Shown one piece after another: positions 59,964 to 64,000 of a stretch of 64,000 nucleotides of DNA. The position numbers and the translations under genes are program-made. The DNA comes from Methylopila sp. Yamaguchi (GTDB lineage: Bacteria > Pseudomonadota > Alphaproteobacteria > Rhizobiales > Methylopilaceae), in the NCBI RefSeq assembly GCF_002897035.1, contig NZ_BAUX01000007.1, positions 174,139-238,138 on the forward strand. Reading direction: 5' to 3'. The first letter of the stretch is position 1. Each line of letters begins with the position of its first letter. The notes beneath the pieces were generated by a model. The model was given only the letters and a program-made list of their open reading frames with translations, ran no database searches and was not told the DNA's origin.

Positions 59964-61097
59964 ATGTCCGCATCCGACGACCGCAACGCCGAACCGTTGA
60001 AGTTCGCCTACTGGGTCCCGAACGTCTCCGGCGGCCTGGTGATCTCCGACATAGAACAGCGCACGAGCTGGGACATCGACTACAACCGCACGCTCGCCCG
60101 GATCGCGGAGGCCGCGGGCTTCGAATACGGCCTGACGCAGATCCGCTTCACCGCGGGGTACGGGGCGGAGAACCAGCACGAGTCGGTCGCCTTCAGCCAC
60201 GCGCTTCTGGCCGCGACGGAGAAGCTCAAGATCATCGCCGCCCTGCTGCCGGGTCCGTGGAACCCCACGCTCGCCGCCAAGCAGATCGCGACCATCAACA
60301 ACCTCACCGGAGGGCGGATCGCGATCAACCTCGTCTCCGGCTGGTTCAGCGGCGAGTTCCGGGCGATCGGCGAGCCCTGGCTCGACCATGATGAGCGCTA
60401 CCGCCGCTCCGAGGAGTTCATCCGGAGCTTGCGCGGCATCTGGACCGAGGACAGCTTCACCTTCGCCGGCGACTTCTACCGTTACCGCGACTACTCGCTG
60501 AAGCCGAAGCCGATCGATCCGCAGCCTGAGATCTTCCAGGGCGGCTCGTCGCGGGCCGCGCGCGACATGGCGGCCCGGGTGTCGGACTGGTACTTCACCA
60601 ACGGCAACACGCCCGAGAACGTGGCGAAGCAGGTCGAGGACGTGCGGGCCAAGGCCGCGGCGCTCGGCCGGCGGGTCAAGATCGGCGTCAACGCCTTCGC
60701 GGTCGCCCGCGCGACCGAGACCGAGGCGCGCGCAGTGGTGGACGAGATCATCGCCAAGGCGAACCCGGAGGCCGTCAACGCCTTCGGCCACGAGGTGAAG
60801 AACGCGGGCAAGGCCTCGCCCGAGGGCGAAGGCAATTGGGCCAAGTCTACCTTCGAGGACCTCGTCCAGTACAACGACGGCTTCAGGTCGAACCTGATCG
60901 GCACGCCGCGTCAGATTGCGGAGCGCATCCTCGACCTCAAGCACGCGGGCGTGGACCTGGTGCTGCTCGGCTTCCTGCACTTCCAGGAGGAGGTGGAGTT
61001 CTTCGGCCGCGAGGTCATCCCGCTCGTGCGCGAGCTCGAGGCGAAGCAGGCGACGACCACGGGCGCCGGGCGCCAGCCTGTGTCCGCTGCCGCTTGA
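59964..61097 (+). CDS. sfnG: FMNH2-dependent dimethylsulfone monooxygenase SfnG
   Basis: 377 residues of the bacterial luciferase/LLM fold. Marks are KFAYWVPNVSGGLVISDIEQR (start of the SfnG group), LARIAEAAGFEYGLTQ, IAALLPGPWNPTLAAKQIATI, LTGGRIAINLVSGWF and EIFQGGSSRAARDMAARVSDWYF (seen in blocks). It converts dimethylsulfone to methanesulfinate, feeding sulfur metabolism when sulfate is scarce. The coupled gene is sfnB, 13 bases downstream. A flavin reductase is not adjacent. Confidence 0.92.
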   Translation: MSASDDRNAEPLKFAYWVPNVSGGLVISDIEQRTSWDIDYNRTLARIAEAAGFEYGLTQIRFTAGYGAENQHESVAFSHALLAATEKLKIIAALLPGPWNPTLAAKQIATINNLTGGRIAINLVSGWFSGEFRAIGEPWLDHDERYRRSEEFIRSLRGIWTEDSFTFAGDFYRYRDYSLKPKPIDPQPEIFQGGSSRAARDMAARVSDWYFTNGNTPENVAKQVEDVRAKAAALGRRVKIGVNAFAVARATETEARAVVDEIIAKANPEAVNAFGHEVKNAGKASPEGEGNWAKSTFEDLVQYNDGFRSNLIGTPRQIAERILDLKHAGVDLVLLGFLHFQEEVEFFGREVIPLVRELEAKQATTTGAGRQPVSAAA

Positions 61098-61110
61098 GAG
61101 GAGACGCGTT

Positions 61111-62379
61111 ATGAACGCCCAGACGCCCGTCCGCCTCGCCGTCGTCGGCGAGCCGCTCGCCGACCCCGCCGGCGCCCCCGCCCTGCCCCGCCCGACGCGA
61201 CCGGCTCACGTCATCCGCAGCGACGCGGAGGCGCTCGACGTCGCGGGCCATCTCGCCGAGGAGTTCGCCAAGGGCGCCTCTGAGCGGGACCGGAACCGGC
61301 GGTCGCCCGCGGCCGAACTCGACCTGTTCTCCCAGAGCGGCCTGTGGTCGATCAACGTGCCGAAGGCCTACGGCGGGCCGGAGGTCTCCTACGTCACCCT
61401 CTCCGAGGTGATCGCGCGGATCTCGACGGCCGACCCCTCGCTCGGCCAGATTCCGCAGAACCATCTCGGCGTGGTCGCCGCGATCCGCACCGTCTCCGAC
61501 CACCGGCAGAAGCAGCTGCTGTTCGGCGAGGTGCTGCGCGGCGCGCGCTTCGGCAACGCCTTCTCGGAGTTCGGCTCCAAGCGCGCGGTGGATTTCGAGA
61601 CCCGCTTCACCGACGAAGGCGACCACGTGGTCGTCACCGGCCGCAAGTTCTACGCGACCGGCGCCCTGCTCGCGCATCTCGTGCCGATCGTCGCGCTGGA
61701 CGACGAAGGCCGCGCCTTCTACGCGATCGCCGAGCGCGACGCGCCGGGACTGACCGTGATCGACGACTGGTCCGGCTTCGGCCAGCGCACGACCGCGAGC
61801 GGCACGGTGATCCTCGACCATGTGCGGGTGCCGAAGACGCACCTCGTGCCCGGCTATCTCGGCTACGCCCGGCCCACGGCGGACGGCGCGATCTTCCAGA
61901 TCATTCAGGCCGCAGTAGACGCCGGCATCGCACGCGCCGCGCTCGCCGACGCGATCGCCTTCCTGCGCACGCGCTCGCGGCCCTGGGTCGACAGCGGTTT
62001 GGACCGCGCGTCCGACGACCCCTACGTGGTCCATGAGATCGGCGATCTCAGCCTGCGCCTGCACGCGGCCGAGGCGCTGCTGGAGAAGGCGGGCCTCGCC
62101 GTCGACCGGGCGGTCGCGGACGCCACGGCGGAGACTGTCGCCGAGGCGCAGATCGCGGTGGCGGAGGCGAAGGTGCTGACCACGGAGGCCGCGCTCGCGG
62201 CGTCCTCGAAGCTGTTCGAGCTCGCCGGCGCGCGCTCGACGCTCGGCGAGCACAACCTCGACCGCCACTGGCGCAACGCCCGCACGCACACGCTGCACGA
62301 TCCCGTGCGCTGGAAGTACAAGATCCTCGGCGACTACGCCCTGAACGGCGTCAAGCCGCCGCTGCACGCCTGGAGCTGA
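61111..62379 (+). CDS. sfnB: SfnB-family sulfur-acquisition oxidoreductase
   Basis: 422 residues from the ATG at 61111 with GAGGAG ten bases upstream. It has the acyl-CoA-dehydrogenase fold shared by DszC and SfnB: SGLWSINVPKAYGGPEVSYV, QIPQNHLGVVAAIRTV, GRKFYATGALLAHLVPIVALDD, GQRTTASGTVILDHVRVP and LFELAGARSTLGEHNLDRHWRNART (blocks). Related proteins oxidise sulfur compounds with reduced flavin. Its place after sfnG supports a role in using organosulfur compounds. It ends at a strong hairpin. Confidence 0.9.
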   Translation: MNAQTPVRLAVVGEPLADPAGAPALPRPTRPAHVIRSDAEALDVAGHLAEEFAKGASERDRNRRSPAAELDLFSQSGLWSINVPKAYGGPEVSYVTLSEVIARISTADPSLGQIPQNHLGVVAAIRTVSDHRQKQLLFGEVLRGARFGNAFSEFGSKRAVDFETRFTDEGDHVVVTGRKFYATGALLAHLVPIVALDDEGRAFYAIAERDAPGLTVIDDWSGFGQRTTASGTVILDHVRVPKTHLVPGYLGYARPTADGAIFQIIQAAVDAGIARAALADAIAFLRTRSRPWVDSGLDRASDDPYVVHEIGDLSLRLHAAEALLEKAGLAVDRAVADATAETVAEAQIAVAEAKVLTTEAALAASSKLFELAGARSTLGEHNLDRHWRNARTHTLHDPVRWKYKILGDYALNGVKPPLHAWS

Positions 62380-62398
62380 CCACGGGGCTTCCGGATAA

Positions 62399-62439
62399 AG
62401 CGCGGGGATCCCCCTGTCGTAGGGAGGGATCCCCGCGCT
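62399..62439. terminator. Bidirectional terminator between sfnB and ftsK
   Basis: AGCGCGGGGATCCC (62399-62412) pairs perfectly with GGGATCCCCGCGCT (62426-62439), a 14-pair stem with a 13-base loop, between convergent genes. It is the strongest hairpin in the window. Confidence 0.8.
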
Positions 62440-62468
62440 CGATTTGAAAGGGACGCGGCGCAGCCGCC

Positions 62469-64000
62469 TCACTGACCCCGGAAGATCTCGCGCTTGCCGG
62501 CGTGGTTGGCGGGGCCGACGATGCCCTCGTTCTCCATCCGCTCCATGATCGAGGCGGCGCGGTTGTAGCCGATCTGCAGGCGGCGCTGGATGTAGGAGGT
62601 CGAGGCCTTGCGGTCGCGCAGCACCACGGCCACCGCCTGCTCGTAGGCGTCGCCGCCCTCCTCTCCGAACTCGCCCGCGTCGAACACGGCGACGTCCTCG
62701 GAGACGCCCTCGCCGTCCTCGGCGCCCGCCTCCTCTTCGTCGTCGGCCGTCACGGCCTCGAGGTACTCCGGCCGGCCCTGCAGCTTGAGATGGTCGACGA
62801 CCTTCTCGACCTCGGCGTCGGAGACGAACGGCCCATGGACGCGCAGGATGCGGCCGCCGCCGGCCATGTGCAGCATGTCGCCCTGGCCGAGCAGCTGCTC
62901 CGCGCCCATCTCGCCGAGGATCGTGCGGCTGTCGATCTTGGACGTCACCTGGAAGGAGATCCGGGTCGGGAAGTTCGCCTTGATCGTGCCGGTGATGACG
63001 TCGACCGAAGGACGCTGCGTCGCCATCACGATGTGGATGCCGGCGGCGCGCGCCATCTGGGCGAGGCGCTGGATCGCGCCCTCGATCTCCTTGCCGGCGA
63101 CCATCATCAGGTCGGCCATCTCGTCGACGATGATGACGATGTAGGGGAGCTGCGTGAGGTCCATGACCTCGTCTTCATAGGTCGGCTGGCCGGTTTCCTT
63201 GTCGAATCCGGTCTGCACGGTGCGCACCACCGTCTCGCCCTTCGCCGTGGCCTCGGCCGCGCGGGCGTTGAAGCCGTCGATGTTGCGGACGCCGAGCTTC
63301 GACATCTTGCGGTAGCGGTCCTCCATCTCCCGGACCGCCCACTTCAGCGCGATCACCGCCTTCTTCGGGTCGGTGACGACGGGCGTCAGCAGGTGGGGAA
63401 TGCCCTCGTAGACCGAGAGCTCCAGCATCTTCGGGTCCACCATGATCAGCCGGCACTTCTCCGGCGGATGCATGTAGAGCAGGCTGAGAATCATCGTGTT
63501 GATGGCGACGGACTTGCCCGAGCCGGTGGTGCCGGCCACGAGCAGGTGGGGCATCTTGGCGAGGTCGGCGATGACGGGCTCGCCGCCGATGGTCTTGCCC
63601 AGGCACATGGCGAGCTTCTGCTTGGTCTCGCCGAAGTCCGGCGTCTCGAGCAGTTCGCGCAGGTAGACGGTCTCGCGCTTCGCGTTCGGCAGCTCGATCC
63701 CGATGACGTTGCGGCCCTCCACCACGGCCACGCGAGCGGACACCGCGCTCATGGAGCGGGCGATGTCGGAGGCGAGCGCGATGACGCGGCTCGACTTCAC
63801 GCCGGGCGCCGGCTCGAACTCATAGAGCGTGACCACGGGGCCGGGGTTGGCGTCGATGATCTCGCCGCGCACGCCGAAGTCTTGCAGCGTCTGCTGCAGC
63901 TTCAGCGAGTTCTTGTTCAGGAACTCCTCCGAGTGCTCGAAGCAGGGCTCCGTCGCCGCGGCTTCGGCCAGCAGCTCGAGCGGCGGCAGCTCATAGACGT
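62469..64000 (-). CDS. ftsK: DNA translocase FtsK, C-terminal part (5' end outside window)
   Basis: The frame is open to the right edge, giving about 509 codons; the start and membrane part are beyond it. At the edge the alpha domain begins (YELPPLELL), then [20 protein letters not shown]. The motor has Walker [37 protein letters not shown] and Walker [13 protein letters not shown], then [22 protein letters not shown]. The C-terminal gamma domain is winged helix ([23 protein letters not shown]). A long acidic linker ([20 protein letters not shown]) precedes it. FtsK moves DNA to the dif site at division. Confidence 0.94.
   Translation of the reverse strand, partial: VYELPPLELLAEAAATEPCFEHSEEFLNKNSLKLQQTLQDFGVRGEIIDANPGPVVTLYEFEPAPGVKSSRVIALASDIARSMSAVSARVAVVEGRNVIGIELPNAKRETVYLRELLETPDFGETKQKLAMCLGKTIGGEPVIADLAKMPHLLVAGTTGSGKSVAINTMILSLLYMHPPEKCRLIMVDPKMLELSVYEGIPHLLTPVVTDPKKAVIALKWAVREMEDRYRKMSKLGVRNIDGFNARAAEATAKGETVVRTVQTGFDKETGQPTYEDEVMDLTQLPYIVIIVDEMADLMMVAGKEIEGAIQRLAQMARAAGIHIVMATQRPSVDVITGTIKANFPTRISFQVTSKIDSRTILGEMGAEQLLGQGDMLHMAGGGRILRVHGPFVSDAEVEKVVDHLKLQGRPEYLEAVTADDEEEAGAEDGEGVSEDVAVFDAGEFGEEGGDAYEQAVAVVLRDRKASTSYIQRRLQIGYNRAASIMERMENEGIVGPANHAGKREIFRGQ

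Overview
The window is a 64 kb piece of a high-GC chromosome. Gene density is high, genes are often coupled by 4-base ATGA/GTGA overlaps, and I see no rRNA, tRNA, CRISPR array, insertion sequence or phage gene. The gene content points to an alphaproteobacterium, most likely of the order Hyphomicrobiales: an lpiA(mprF)-acvB pair, a NodS-family methyltransferase in a sugar cluster, a manganese catalase next to a YciF-like protein behind an EcfG-type promoter, and REP-like palindromes beginning GTCATxCCC. I cannot name the genus.

Region 1 (1-16 kb) is metabolic and regulatory. It holds the end of a LysR regulator; a MocR-type regulator divergent from a single-subunit molybdopterin oxidoreductase, with three copies of a 10-base motif between them; a TetR/SDR divergent pair with three matching operators; a spermidine-synthase-like protein; an XRE-cupin regulator; and RidA, MFS, MOSC and ferredoxin-reductase genes. 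A cupin dioxygenase-MFS-SDR-IclR set follows, behind an IclR-like operator. It looks like catabolism of small organic acids or aromatics, although no terminal oxygenase is visible for the reductase.

Region 2 (16-19 kb) is stress related: a PepSY protein, a Crp/Fnr regulator with a coupled small protein, YciF-like DUF892 and manganese catalase. Region 3 (19-25.2 kb) is the most interesting part. Seven genes are translationally coupled: three or four glycosyltransferases, an acyl-CoA-dehydrogenase-fold flavoprotein, a PIG-L deacetylase and a NodS-like methyltransferase. The combination suggests assembly of a glycoconjugate carrying a deacetylated, N-methylated or oxidised amino sugar; the product is unknown to me.

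Region 4 (25-38 kb) has an esterase and ring-cleaving dioxygenase with a divergent LysR, an SDR, a CDF metal exporter, a DHDPS-family lyase, bifunctional PutA, dihydropyrimidinase and a DEAD-box helicase with a DbpA-like domain. Region 5 (38.5-50.5 kb) is one long catabolic unit: a MarR regulator divergent from an amidohydrolase, a formamidase-like hydrolase, a three-subunit molybdenum hydroxylase whose small subunit is fused to a CoxG-like domain, and a complete branched-chain-type ABC importer. It could import, hydroxylate and hydrolytically open an N-heterocycle.

Region 6 (50.6-58.5 kb) is about the cell envelope: GtrA plus a HAD-UbiA fusion, divergent from mprF-acvB (synthesis and turnover of aminoacyl-phosphatidylglycerol), then a hydrolase-like gene with a coupled small gene. 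Region 7 (58.6-64 kb) has an HSL-type esterase, the sfnG-sfnB sulfur-scavenging pair behind a good promoter with a perfect palindrome, and the C-terminal part of ftsK running off the right edge.
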